From assembly GCA_013816695.1 (NCBI GenBank), contig JACDDZ010000018.1, positions 1 through 14,293 of the forward strand: 14,293 nt of DNA, in the 5' to 3' direction. The translations under genes and the position numbers were made by a program. Positions 1-7,243 of this stretch are shown piece after piece. The notes beneath the pieces were generated by a model. The model searched no databases. It saw only the letters and a list, made by a program, of their open reading frames with translations, and was not told where the DNA came from. The stretch comes from Gemmatimonadaceae bacterium (GTDB lineage: Bacteria > Gemmatimonadota > Gemmatimonadetes > Gemmatimonadales > Gemmatimonadaceae). Position 1 is the stretch's first letter; each line of letters begins with the position of its first letter.

Positions 1-1869
1 GTTTACGTGTCTGCGTGGGGCGGACGTTCTGTCCACGAGTTCGCGCCTTCTGGTCCCCACTCGCTGGTAGAGCAGCCGCGAATGAACGTTGCGCGCCACC
101 CCTCGGCGCTTCTTCTCAACGCCGACGGATCGCGGTTGTTCGTCGCGTCAGGCAGCACTGACCGGGTGATGGTGATCGATACGCATGCTCGTCGCGTGAT
201 CGCCGAGCTGCGTGATCCTCCGCCCGAAGGGCCTGAAGAGGGAAGCACGCCGAACGCGCTCGCCCTATCTGCTGATGAGACAAAGCTGTTCGTAGCAGAA
301 GCGGATAATAACGCAGTTGCCGTGTTCGAGCTCTCCGCTGGAACTTCGAATCGCACTGGAGCTGCCGGAAACGATCTGCTGTCGGGTCGGATTCCGACTG
401 GATGGTATCCCACAGCGCTGATTATTGGAGGCGACACTCTTTTTGTTGCAAACGGAAAGGGCGATGGGACTGCCGCAAACCCAAACGGGCCACAGCCTGG
501 AATTGCTCGCGAGCGGCAGGGAAGTGAATCGCCGGCTACTACTCTTTCGCAATTGAACGGAACGGTGACGATGATGTCACTTGCAGCCGCACGTGGTGAT
601 CTGCTCAAGCTGCACAGTGCTACCGTGGCTGCGAATAACGGGTGGTCCATGCCGCGCCGAGCGGGCGGAAAATATCCTCCGTTCGCGCATGTGATTTACA
701 TCATCAAGGAGAATCGCAGCTACGACCAGGTTCTCGGTGATATGCGGCAGGGGGATGGGGATTCCACTCTGGTCTACTTTCCCCGCGACGTCACGCCCAA
801 TCATCACGCACTCGCGGAGCGCTTCGGGCTGTTTGACCGTTTTTTCGTGAATGGCGAGGTGAGTGCGGATGGACATAATTGGAGCATGGCCGCATACGCA
901 ACCGACTATCTCGAGAAGACAGTCCAGTCCAACTATTCCAGCCGCGGGCGCAGCTATGACTACGAAGGGACCAATCGAGGAAATGAGGCTGCCGACATTC
1001 CGGACGATGACGTGAACGAGCCTGCGCAAGGATACCTCTGGGACCTGGCGCAGAGGAAGGGAATTTCCTTTCGAAACTATGGCGAGTTCGTTGTTCCCCC
1101 GGCCACGCGGGACACCAGTGCGCTACCGGGTGGTTATCGCGGTGACAAGCCATTTCTGCGCAAGAACACCAACGAGCGCTTTCCCGGCTACGATCTTTCA
1201 ATAAGAGATCAGGTTCGGGCCGACGTATGGCTTGAGGATTTGCGTGCATTTATTCAATCCGGAACAATGCCGGCACTGCAGATAGTGCGTCTCCCGAGCG
1301 ACCACACTGCCGGTGCGCGCGGCGGATCGCCGACGCCGCGTGCAATGGTGGCAGACAACGACCTCGCGCTCGGCAGGATAATCGAGGCACTTTCGAAGTC
1401 TCCCTTCTGGAAGAACACTGTGGTGTTCGTGCTCGAGGATGATGCTCAGAACGGTCCTGACCATGTGGACTCGCATCGCGCCCCGATGCTGGTGATTTCG
1501 CCCTACAATCGTCCCGGAACAGTACACAGGTTCACGAACACAACGGACGCGCTGCGAACCATGGAAGAGATACTGGGTCTCAGTTCGCTTTCGCAGTTTG
1601 ACTACTATGGCCGTCCGCTGCGCGACATTTTCAGCGACCAGCCGGATTTCCGTCCATTTTCTCGACTGGTTCCTTCGGTGTCGCTGAACGAAATGAATCC
1701 GGCGGCGGGACGCGGCGCGCGTGAAAGCGCGGTACTCGATCTGGAAATCGAAGACAGTGCTGACGAAGACAAGTTCAACAGGGTGCTCTGGAGCGCAATC
1801 AAGGGTGGGCGAGCCCCGTATCCAGGGCCCACACGCATGAGCGCGCTGGAATTCAAACGGTCAAACTGA
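1..1869 (+). CDS. YncE-like beta-propeller / phosphoesterase fusion (5'-partial)
   Basis: The frame is open from base 1 (VYVSAWGG...), so the N-terminus lies outside the window; the GTG at 7 is not a believable start. Residues 1 to about 200 contain repeated propeller strands of the YVTN/YncE type (LFVASGSTDRVMVID, LFVAEADNNAVAVFE, LFVANGKGDG). From about residue 230 the protein is a PF04185-type phosphoesterase (alkaline-phosphatase fold). Likely metal or active-site elements are IIKENRSYD (E237, N238), SADGHNW, LPSDHT (D434, H435) and EDDAQNGPDHVDSHR (D480, D481, D487, H488, H492). The family hydrolyses phosphate esters outside the cytoplasm, and the propeller is thought to be a binding or scaffold part; the real substrate is unknown. 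The stop at 1867-1869 is followed closely by the next small ORF, suggesting co-transcription. Family assignment is firm, substrate is not. Confidence 0.9.
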   Translation, partial: VYVSAWGGRSVHEFAPSGPHSLVEQPRMNVARHPSALLLNADGSRLFVASGSTDRVMVIDTHARRVIAELRDPPPEGPEEGSTPNALALSADETKLFVAEADNNAVAVFELSAGTSNRTGAAGNDLLSGRIPTGWYPTALIIGGDTLFVANGKGDGTAANPNGPQPGIARERQGSESPATTLSQLNGTVTMMSLAAARGDLLKLHSATVAANNGWSMPRRAGGKYPPFAHVIYIIKENRSYDQVLGDMRQGDGDSTLVYFPRDVTPNHHALAERFGLFDRFFVNGEVSADGHNWSMAAYATDYLEKTVQSNYSSRGRSYDYEGTNRGNEAADIPDDDVNEPAQGYLWDLAQRKGISFRNYGEFVVPPATRDTSALPGGYRGDKPFLRKNTNERFPGYDLSIRDQVRADVWLEDLRAFIQSGTMPALQIVRLPSDHTAGARGGSPTPRAMVADNDLALGRIIEALSKSPFWKNTVVFVLEDDAQNGPDHVDSHRAPMLVISPYNRPGTVHRFTNTTDALRTMEEILGLSSLSQFDYYGRPLRDIFSDQPDFRPFSRLVPSVSLNEMNPAAGRGARESAVLDLEIEDSADEDKFNRVLWSAIKGGRAPYPGPTRMSALEFKRSN

Positions 1870-1880
1870 TCGGAGGACGA

Positions 1881-2150
1881 ATGGATGAGGATCTCGGCGC
1901 GTTGTCAGGTGATGAGCTGATCGCGGAAGTTCGTCGCCTGCGCCAAGGAATTCGTGCGCATCGCGACTCTAGCGGGCAACAATTGTGTTGGCACCATCCG
2001 GCGCTTTGGGGATTACTGCCCTAGCGCACTGATCCGCTGCCAACCATTCCTGAATGGCCTGAGTTCCTTCGCGGCTGTGTGCACTACCGGGCATCGCTCG
2101 ACACGCAGCTACCCAGTGCGCCTCGCTCGCACGAGACCTTCGATGAGTAG
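1881..2150 (+). pseudogene. Small conserved-looking protein split by an in-frame amber codon
   Basis: ATG 1881 has a good ribosome-binding site (GGAGG, 1872-1876) and lies 11 bp after the phosphoesterase stop. The frame gives 47 codons ending LCWHHPALWGLLP, then TAG at 2022-2024, then 41 more sense codons in the same frame (RTDPLPTIPEWPEFLRGCVH...) to TAG at 2148-2150. Both halves read as one hydrophilic protein of about 89 residues with a helical N-terminus (LSGDELIAEVRRLRQGIRAH) and a Trp/Pro/Cys-rich core. From memory, uncharacterised small proteins of this kind carry a sense codon, probably Glu, after LLP, so one G-to-T change would explain the stop. It is most simply a recent nonsense mutation or a sequencing error; readthrough is possible but unproven. 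The function of the family is not known to me. Confidence 0.65.
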
Positions 2151-2166
2151 AGCCGTGGCACTCTCT

Positions 2167-2586
2167 TCAGGCCAGCGTGCGCGCGTACTCGAGGAATGAC
2201 GCAGTCTGCGCGGAAGCCTCTCTGATTTGCTTTTCGCCCACCACCTTGCGCCAGAAATAGCCAAGAAGTCCCCAGACCTCGATGGTGACTCGTACGGACG
2301 TTTGACTACCCGAGTCCTGAAAGTCGTGTGATGTTCGCATTTTAGCCATCAAGAGGTGCGAGATGTCTACGAAACGCACCGGCGGCGATAGCTCCTCGAT
2401 CGACATTTTCACATTCGGTCCGCCCCTGGGCTTTAGCATAAAAATCCCACCCTCCCGCGGCGTACCTTCGATCCTGGTGCGTTCGAGGCCGGTATCCCAT
2501 TCGGTCCAGTGATTTATGTCGGAAATTGCGCGGAAGAGTGTTATCGCGGGGATGTCGGTCGTCGTTTCGTAGCGAGCTTTCCACAC
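2167..2586 (-). CDS. SRPBCC (START/Bet v1-fold) family protein
   Basis: The 139-residue product has the usual length and pattern of the SRPBCC/polyketide-cyclase-like superfamily. An opening strand (WKARYETTTD) leads to a helical hinge (ALFRAISD-like) and the W-x-x-W-D motif (HWTEWD, about residues 27-32). Then come the strand pairs (GIFMLKPRGG, RFVDISHLL, TSVRVTIEVWG) and a long C-terminal helix (REASAQTASFLEYARTLA). These proteins bind hydrophobic ligands in a deep cavity and act as cyclases, co-factors of stress regulators or unknown binders; the ligand cannot be read here. The start is GTG at 2586, preceded by AGGAG at 8-nt spacing, 11 bp after the MarR stop. The two genes are almost certainly one transcript. 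This resembles the common pairing of a small regulator with a SRPBCC protein, usually ArsR rather than MarR. Confidence 0.85.
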   Translation of the reverse strand: MWKARYETTTDIPAITLFRAISDINHWTEWDTGLERTRIEGTPREGGIFMLKPRGGPNVKMSIEELSPPVRFVDISHLLMAKMRTSHDFQDSGSQTSVRVTIEVWGLLGYFWRKVVGEKQIREASAQTASFLEYARTLA

Positions 2587-2597
2587 AGTGCATTCTC

Positions 2598-3056
2598 CTA
2601 TTTCGATGCGTTTATGAGAGTGAGCAGCGACATGTTGAATTCTTCGATCCGCCCTTCGAGCCCGCTGAAAAAGGTACGGTCCGCGTTCTCGACAGCCGGC
2701 ACTGCCCGTAGTGCGAGGGCGCGTCCTCTCCTTGTGAGAGTCAGCGCTTTAGCGCGCGTATCGGTCGGATGCGGTTTGCGGCTGAGTAGTCCGTTGGCCT
2801 CCATTGCGCGGAGAACCTGAGAAGTCATCATCATGTCCAGCTTGGCGTGGCGGGCGAGCATGGTCTGGCTCACAGATCGCTCTTTCCGTGACAGCCAGAG
2901 CAGGCTCGCTAGCAGCGCGTACTGAACTTGCGTCAACTCGAGGGAGCGGAGCGCCGCAGCAATGCGTCGCTGCCATAGCATGGTCACCTGCCAGGTCAGG
3001 AAACCAGTACTGTCGTCCGGCTCGCTGACCGAAAATGGCGATGTGTTTCTAACCAC
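2598..3056 (-). CDS. MarR-family transcriptional regulator
   Basis: The 152-residue product matches the MarR winged-helix family in length and architecture. Residues 20-40 form the N-terminal dimerisation helix. The helix-turn-helix spans roughly 61-90 (SVSQTMLARHAKLDMMMTSQ then VLRAMEANGLL), and the wing has the expected D-x-R turn (TDTRAKALTLTRRG, 98-111). The C-terminal helix (EGRIEEFNMSLLTLINA) closes the dimer. MarR proteins usually repress their own operon and a divergent gene, and release DNA when binding phenolic or oxidising compounds. The start is GTG 3056, with a weak AAGG upstream; no better in-frame start lies nearby. The downstream partner is a SRPBCC gene 11 bp away. Upstream is a 23-bp near-palindrome (3099-3121), a probable operator, then the divergent ABM-domain gene. 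Confidence 0.93.
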   Translation of the reverse strand: MVRNTSPFSVSEPDDSTGFLTWQVTMLWQRRIAAALRSLELTQVQYALLASLLWLSRKERSVSQTMLARHAKLDMMMTSQVLRAMEANGLLSRKPHPTDTRAKALTLTRRGRALALRAVPAVENADRTFFSGLEGRIEEFNMSLLTLINASK

Positions 3057-3098
3057 GTGCGCGAGCCTTAATTGTCGAGGTAATCCGGAATGGTATCA

Positions 3099-3121
3099 TG
3101 TACGCATAATATATGCGCACA
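3099..3121. promoter_or_regulatory. Putative MarR operator with overlapping promoter
   Basis: Two 9-bp arms, TGTACGCAT (3099-3107) and ATGCGCACA (3113-3121), are inverted with one mismatch around a 5-bp A/T spacer. Size and symmetry fit MarR-type operators. On the minus strand a possible promoter, TTCCCA (3134-3129) - 17 bp - TATTAT (3111-3106), puts its -10 box inside the palindrome and transcription start near 3099, about 43 nt before the MarR GTG. Binding there would block the marR-SRPBCC transcript, consistent with autorepression. The site is about 170 bp from the divergent ABM gene, so control of that gene is less certain. Confidence 0.55.
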
Positions 3122-3291
3122 TAGCAGATGGGAAGTCCTGGTGCAACTGCCAACGTGGTGGTGTATTTTCTCTCGCGGCGCCGGTGGACCACAGTCCTTT
3201 GGGCAGTTGCGATTGCGTTCGTGGTGATGTTGTATTGCGGCACCTGGTCGGCGGCGGAATGGGCAACCACTAATGGGAGATTTGAGAAGTC

Positions 3292-3612
3292 ATGGCAATT
3301 ATTGAGAAGGGTCGGGAGCTGATGACGCTGGTTAACGTCTTCACCGTGAGTCCCGACAAGCAGGCCGAGCTTGCGGAGCTGCTTGTTGCTGCGACCGACG
3401 AAACCATGCGGCATTTGCCGGGATTCATTTCTGCCAGCATTCACCGCAGCCTGGACGGCACCAGAGTTGTCAACTACGCCCAGTGGCGCAGTCAGGAAGA
3501 GTTTTCCGCAATGCAGAAAAACCCCAAGGCTGCACCGCACATGAAAGCGGCGGCCGCGTTGGCGAAATTCGAGCCTATCGTGTGCGAAGTAGTTGATTCA
3601 GTGTCAGGATAG
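3292..3612 (+). CDS. ABM-domain (antibiotic biosynthesis / quinol monooxygenase-like) protein
   Basis: The 106-residue product has the dimeric ferredoxin-like fold of the ABM family. The first strand is TLVNVFTVSPDKQAELAELL (12-31), then an amphipathic helix, then LPGFISASIHRSLDGTRVVN (42-61). Next is the typical YAQWRSQEEFSAMQKNP segment (62-78), and an end strand FEPIVCEVVDSVSG. Members include cofactor-free monooxygenases acting on quinols or polyketides, and heme-degrading or signalling proteins; the substrate cannot be told from sequence. ATG 3292 has GAGAAG just upstream. ATG 3322, with GGAG upstream, is an alternative that would trim ten residues before the first strand; the longer form fits related proteins as I remember them. 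It is divergent from the MarR gene across a 235-bp region holding the probable operator. Confidence 0.88.
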   Translation: MAIIEKGRELMTLVNVFTVSPDKQAELAELLVAATDETMRHLPGFISASIHRSLDGTRVVNYAQWRSQEEFSAMQKNPKAAPHMKAAAALAKFEPIVCEVVDSVSG

Positions 3613-3664
3613 TCGAACGTGCAGTTGCGGGGATCTCGCTCGCTGGCCGCCGCGGAACGCTACT

Positions 3665-4732
3665 TCAAGTGCAGGAAGATCCTGTAGTAAACCAGCATCG
3701 CGTGTACACGGAGTTCTTGAAGAATGAGAGCAGCATTCCGGCGACTTTGGTTTCTCCCGACTGCGAGGGATGTGTTCCATCCGAGACGAAATCCGAGGCA
3801 GCCCAGGTGAGTCCGTCCGATCGTTTCTGCATTCCGTCTGCCCAGAGATACGGTCCCCAGGCAAGCCAGGGTGCGGCACCGGAGGAGTAGCTGAGATTTC
3901 CGGCACGCGCTGACATTGTCCCTGTCCGCTGCTGCACTATCTGCGCTTCAATAACCCACTTGACCGAAAAGCCTCCCTCATACGCGTACGGCTCAGGATT
4001 CTGGTTTGTGGTGGCGTAACCTCCATATATCCTGCTGCTCAAGAAAATCTGCTGGAGATTGGGATACCGCTGCTTCAGGGACCTGGCGACATCACCGAGA
4101 TATTGCATGAAGATGTAGGCGTCCGCATTTGGTGATGGCAGAGATTGTGTCGGAGCCTTGTTGGCAAGCTTCACCCACGCTATCTGCACCTGTTTCTCAC
4201 TCAGGCCCAGAGGTGCAAGACGCGTGTCGCGTATGCGGTCATAGTTAGCGTCGGAAGCCGAAGCCCACATCACCGCGTCCTGGCCGCCCGCAGCTCCGTT
4301 AACCATGACGAGCGTGCTCCGGTTTACAGCAGGATCAGCCTGGGCAGCTCCCATGAAAGTCCATTGATCGCAAGGTAGTCCCGAGCCTTGGGAACACCAC
4401 TCCTGCGTTGTGTTGGACATCCCGATGGAAATCAGGACGTATTTCCCCGACGGGGAGGCGACTCCGTTTATGTCGAGCGGGCGAATTGCATTGCGGCGTG
4501 CAAGTCCGGCCGCGTCGTGATCGGAAGGCACGGCATTGGATCCGGCGGGATACAGCCCGCCCTGAAATCCCTTGAACGTTCCCGTTCCAAGATCAGTGAT
4601 CGCGACTTTTGAAGTATCAGACGAACGGCCTATCTCGGAACCCCGCGGCGTGGTAGTGCCCGGACTGCAGGCTGCAACTGAGCCTACGAGCGCGAGGAAG
4701 ATGAAGTTTGCGCGAAGCACGTTGATATCCAT
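3665..4732 (-). CDS. SGNH/GDSL-hydrolase-like lipoprotein
   Basis: Starting at ATG 4732 the product has 355 residues and a lipoprotein signal (MDINVLRANFIFLALVGSVAAC, lipidated Cys22) followed by a Thr/Ser/Pro linker. The open frame runs back to 4876, but the extension has no sensible N-terminus. SGNH features are a first block with Ser106 (VLISIGMSNTT), a Gly/Asn block (VNGAAGGQDA) and a late DGTHPS block with Asp318 and His321, the expected catalytic Asp and His. Such enzymes are esterases, lipases or carbohydrate deacetylases; no substrate can be named. Paired Cys residues (near 113 and 124, and two in the C-terminal tail) suggest disulfides in an exported protein. It is alone or last in its transcript and convergent with the ABM gene. 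Fold assignment is good; catalytic function is inferred from motifs only. Confidence 0.72.
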   Translation of the reverse strand: MDINVLRANFIFLALVGSVAACSPGTTTPRGSEIGRSSDTSKVAITDLGTGTFKGFQGGLYPAGSNAVPSDHDAAGLARRNAIRPLDINGVASPSGKYVLISIGMSNTTQEWCSQGSGLPCDQWTFMGAAQADPAVNRSTLVMVNGAAGGQDAVMWASASDANYDRIRDTRLAPLGLSEKQVQIAWVKLANKAPTQSLPSPNADAYIFMQYLGDVARSLKQRYPNLQQIFLSSRIYGGYATTNQNPEPYAYEGGFSVKWVIEAQIVQQRTGTMSARAGNLSYSSGAAPWLAWGPYLWADGMQKRSDGLTWAASDFVSDGTHPSQSGETKVAGMLLSFFKNSVYTRCWFTTGSSCT

Positions 4733-4788
4733 CCGTTGCTGTTTCCCCGTTAGACGACTGGCCGAGTGAAACGTTAAGACCAATGCGC

Positions 4789-5019
4789 TCAGCCTTCCAG
4801 TAAATCGAGACTTACAGTGGCGACGCCACCCGAGTATTGCACAGTGACTTTCCAGGGATTGCAGCAAACTTCGCAATCTTCTACATACTGCTGCATTTCT
4901 CCGCCGCCCGGGTCGAGAGATATGGATACCGCTTCTCCGCAGTACGGACAGGTCGCTATTGCGTCCGTTTCCGCGGTGCCGTCGCCTAACGGAAAATCTT
5001 CGTCCATGTCGTCAGTCAT
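4789..5019 (-). CDS. CPXCG-motif cysteine-rich (zinc-ribbon) protein
   Basis: This 76-residue acidic protein has CPYCGE at 24-29 and DCEVCCNPWKV at 48-58. It therefore has the two cysteine pairs of the small CPXCG family (Pfam Cys_rich_CPXG type), which probably binds one zinc through C24, C27 and C49, C52 or C53. The C-terminal strands (WKVTVQYSGGVATVSLD) finish the ribbon. The family is widespread and has no established function; nucleic-acid or protein binding is only a guess. ATG 5019 lacks a Shine-Dalgarno sequence, but TAGCAT lies 5 nt upstream on the minus strand, so a leaderless transcript is possible. The gene is divergent from the VOC gene and lies 56 bp upstream of the lipoprotein start. 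Confidence 0.88.
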   Translation of the reverse strand: MTDDMDEDFPLGDGTAETDAIATCPYCGEAVSISLDPGGGEMQQYVEDCEVCCNPWKVTVQYSGGVATVSLDLLEG

Positions 5020-5089
5020 GTCTCATGCTAGCGGGTGAGGCGATATTTTGGGCTGCAATCGCACCATCACTACCAGCCCGGGACCCAGC

Positions 5090-5503
5090 ATGGCACAGCT
5101 TGAATTAGTTGCACTTGTGGTGCGTGAGTACCAACCGGCCATCGAGTTCTTTGTGAATGTCCTCGGATTTGATCTGGTTGAGGATGTTCCGTCGCTGACC
5201 AATGACGGGCGCCCCAAGCGCTGGGTGGTAGTGCGGCCTAAGGGCGCCGCCACCGGAATTCTGCTCGCGCGCGCACACGTTGATCGCCAGGAAGCGATCG
5301 TTGGTGACCAGTTCGCCGGCAGGGTGGGTCTCTTTCTTCGAGTCGACGATTTCGACGTGTCGTACAAACGGATGACCGAATCCGGCGTCACCTTTGTGAC
5401 CGCACCGCGCGCTGAGCCTTACGGTCGGGTAGTTGTATTCCTCGACATCGAGGGGAACCGCTGGGATTTGCTTGGACCGGCAAATCCTGATAAGACCGTT
5501 TAG
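5090..5503 (+). CDS. VOC-family (glyoxalase/bleomycin-resistance fold) protein
   Basis: Taking ATG 5090, the product has 137 residues in two beta-alpha-beta-beta-beta modules. The first is ELVALVVREYQPAIEFFVNV ... LGFDLVEDV, and the second is VGLFLRVDDFDVSYKRMTES ... GVTFV. It ends with the hallmark FLDIEGNRWDLLGP (117-130). The superfamily includes glyoxalase I, ring-cleavage dioxygenases and antibiotic-binding proteins. The usual first metal-ligand histidine near the N-terminus is absent (LELVALVV), so it may be a binding protein or use other ligands. The frame opens 14 codons earlier at TTG 5048, but that extension lacks structure. No clear ribosome-binding site precedes 5090; TATTTT at 5043-5048 could be a -10 box giving a leader of about 35 nt. 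Confidence 0.85.
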   Translation: MAQLELVALVVREYQPAIEFFVNVLGFDLVEDVPSLTNDGRPKRWVVVRPKGAATGILLARAHVDRQEAIVGDQFAGRVGLFLRVDDFDVSYKRMTESGVTFVTAPRAEPYGRVVVFLDIEGNRWDLLGPANPDKTV

Positions 5504-5522
5504 GCGCAGCGCGCTCTGTTAG

Positions 5523-6404
5523 CTAGAATCGTCGATTTCCCACCAGGCCAAGTCTCATCGAATTTGCACTAACCGCTATATCAGGAAGGAAAGTTGTAGA
5601 CGGAGCGACACGCATATCGGCTGAGCGCGCTTGATGACGATTGCCTTCAGCGCGCGTTTTTAGAACGCTGTACACGCCGGCTCCAATCGCAATGGCGCCG
5701 ATTTCAGCGGTCATGACCCCAACTCGTTTCGCGCCGCGCTCGGCATCCATGTGGTTGATTCCCACAATCCCAGCGACCGTTCCCGCCACAAGGCTGGAAA
5801 TTCCGCTGACGTAACCGGGCTTCACGATACTTATCCCGCCCGCGCCGAGCGATACGCTGCTCAAGCCAATTGCCGCGAGTGCAAATTGACTTTCAACTTT
5901 GTTGGGATCGTTTCTAAAAACGGGTCCGCCGTAGGTCGGTTGAATTCTGGCGGCCTCGGACAAACCGAGACCCGTACTGTCCAGCCAGGACAGCAACTCC
6001 GGATTGCCCGCTAATTCCCTGATGTGGGCGTTGTTGTGCGTCCTGGCAACCGCATCAACGATGTCGCGGCGTCCCGACCGGTCGATGAGATACGCCATCG
6101 CGCAGAGAGTTCCCCCCGCATCGCGAAAAAATGGTGTGGCAGCGGCAAAGCGGTCGTTGACTGGAAATGTCGTCGCGTCCCGGTACTCGTGTAACCACAT
6201 AATCAGCTGTGCCCGTCTCGATTTCTGTGAAACTGACAGGCTAGCCGTTGAACGGGTTTTCAATTCAATTTCCACTGAATCGAAATGCCGCTGCAGGCGA
6301 GAGATCTCGCTCTCGCGGGCGGAGCCTGTCCCGCTTGGAAGGGTGCTTCCGATAAGCAAAGCACCTCCTGTGACGACCGACAGAAGAACAATGTGTTTCT
6401 GCAT
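5523..6404 (-). CDS. Exported protein of unknown function
   Basis: I do not recognise a named family in this 293-residue protein. It has a Sec-type signal sequence (HIVLLSVVTGGALLIGSTLP, 4-23). A helical region follows (about 33-75, rich in Arg/Gln/Glu), then a compact middle part with FFRDAGGTLCAMAYLIDRSG (92-111), RTHNNAHIRELA (121-132) and LSWLDSTGLGLSEAARIQPT (138-157). From memory this middle part recurs in unannotated proteins of Bacteroidota, Gemmatimonadota and Acidobacteriota. The C-terminal part (175-250) holds two or three hydrophobic Gly/Ala/Ser stretches that may insert into a membrane. ATG 6404 has an excellent ribosome-binding site (AGGAAGG, four nt before). It is convergent with the VOC gene (19-bp gap) and divergent from the next lipoprotein gene. 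Confidence 0.82.
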   Translation of the reverse strand: MQKHIVLLSVVTGGALLIGSTLPSGTGSARESEISRLQRHFDSVEIELKTRSTASLSVSQKSRRAQLIMWLHEYRDATTFPVNDRFAAATPFFRDAGGTLCAMAYLIDRSGRRDIVDAVARTHNNAHIRELAGNPELLSWLDSTGLGLSEAARIQPTYGGPVFRNDPNKVESQFALAAIGLSSVSLGAGGISIVKPGYVSGISSLVAGTVAGIVGINHMDAERGAKRVGVMTAEIGAIAIGAGVYSVLKTRAEGNRHQARSADMRVAPSTTFLPDIAVSANSMRLGLVGNRRF

Positions 6405-6559
6405 TCTGCCTTCCTATTTAGGGTTTCCCCGTCTGCTGGTTGGCGAGTTGCCGTACGGAGACAAGGAGTTACAATCCAACATTGTTGCGGGACCAAGGGG
6501 TCGCAAGCTCGACAGTACCATGCTGCAGTCACCGTACCGGATGATATGATTAATGGTGC

Positions 6560-7243
6560 ATGGCATATGATCCGAAAATTAGACGTGAGGCTCCGATAGC
6601 CCACCTGGCGGGTCGTTTAATTGTATTCGCATTTTGTTTCGTCATCATCGCCTGCCGGCACAAGGCGCCCTACGTAGAACCGCCGCCGCGATGGCAATGG
6701 GCGGATGTCGGTGCGCACTGCACTGCGGAATCACCCGCATTCTCGCTACCCGCGGCACTGCGCGATACATCGCGGCACCCATTCCGAATGGGTGGCAAAG
6801 ACCCGTGGGAGCAAAAGGCCGCGATCGGTCCCGCAATTCCGGGAGGGTGGGGCGGAATATCGTACCGAAAAGAAAAACCGACAAAAGTTGTTTATCTGGT
6901 TGATACTCTCCAGCTATCCCGCGCCATTCCCGCACTTGTATCTGCTGGAATATTGTCAGCGAATGAGAACGTCGGGGTCATTCAGGGAAGGTGGACCTAT
7001 ACACAGCTTTTCGATTGGCTTCGCTACATCCACACCCACATCCGGGGAGTGCAAATCACGTCGTGGACTCTCGACGATTACCGGAACCGCATTTTTTACG
7101 GGGTGGTCGATGAAGCCGCCGCAAAAATTCTCAATCAAAAGCTTACCGAAATGCACGCCCCCTGTTTTCTTGTCGTGATTGAGAACACAGGACCCATACA
7201 CATAACATCAGGCGGATCGAGGCATCTTAGCGGGTTACCTTAG
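6560..7243 (+). CDS. Putative lipoprotein of unknown function
   Basis: The product has 227 residues. Its N-terminus shows a positively charged stretch, a hydrophobic core and a lipobox (GRLIVFAFCFVIIAC, Cys32), so it is probably a lipoprotein with a rather long n-region. The mature part shows no motif I recognise. It has a Trp/Pro-rich beginning, a mixed alpha/beta middle (KVVYLVDTLQLSRAIPALVS, VGVIQGRWTYTQLFDWL) and a C-terminal CFLVVIENTGPIHIT. No Shine-Dalgarno precedes ATG 6560. A -10-like TATGAT at 6545-6550 would put transcription start about 3 nt before it, so the message may be nearly leaderless. The 155-bp gap to the opposite gene is a shared promoter region. Its end overlaps the convergent PIN-toxin gene by 9 bp. 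Confidence 0.68.
   Translation: MAYDPKIRREAPIAHLAGRLIVFAFCFVIIACRHKAPYVEPPPRWQWADVGAHCTAESPAFSLPAALRDTSRHPFRMGGKDPWEQKAAIGPAIPGGWGGISYRKEKPTKVVYLVDTLQLSRAIPALVSAGILSANENVGVIQGRWTYTQLFDWLRYIHTHIRGVQITSWTLDDYRNRIFYGVVDEAAAKILNQKLTEMHAPCFLVVIENTGPIHITSGGSRHLSGLP

Noticed and set aside
3..650. Long minus-strand ORF opposite the phosphoesterase gene
   Set aside because: Antisense shadow of a clearly coding frame, Ser/Pro/Arg-rich, with no motif.
1954..2199. 81-codon plus-strand ORF overlapping the amber-split gene
   Set aside because: It is a different frame from the well-initiated ORF at 1881 and its translation is low-complexity Arg/Ser/Cys-rich. It is a shadow.
3128..3165. GGGAA...GGTG string resembling part of a cobalamin riboswitch
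   Set aside because: The conserved CCCGC-ACTG core and the rest of the fold are missing, and the downstream gene is not B12-related.
3128..3322. 64-codon plus-strand ORF with one hydrophobic stretch between the MarR and ABM genes
   Set aside because: It overlaps the ABM start by 31 bp, lacks a ribosome-binding site and lies in the divergent promoter region. The single hydrophobic segment can arise by chance.
4733..4876. 48-residue N-terminal extension of the SGNH lipoprotein
   Set aside because: ATG 4732 gives a clear lipoprotein signal; the extension would bury the signal and overlaps the CPXCG gene.
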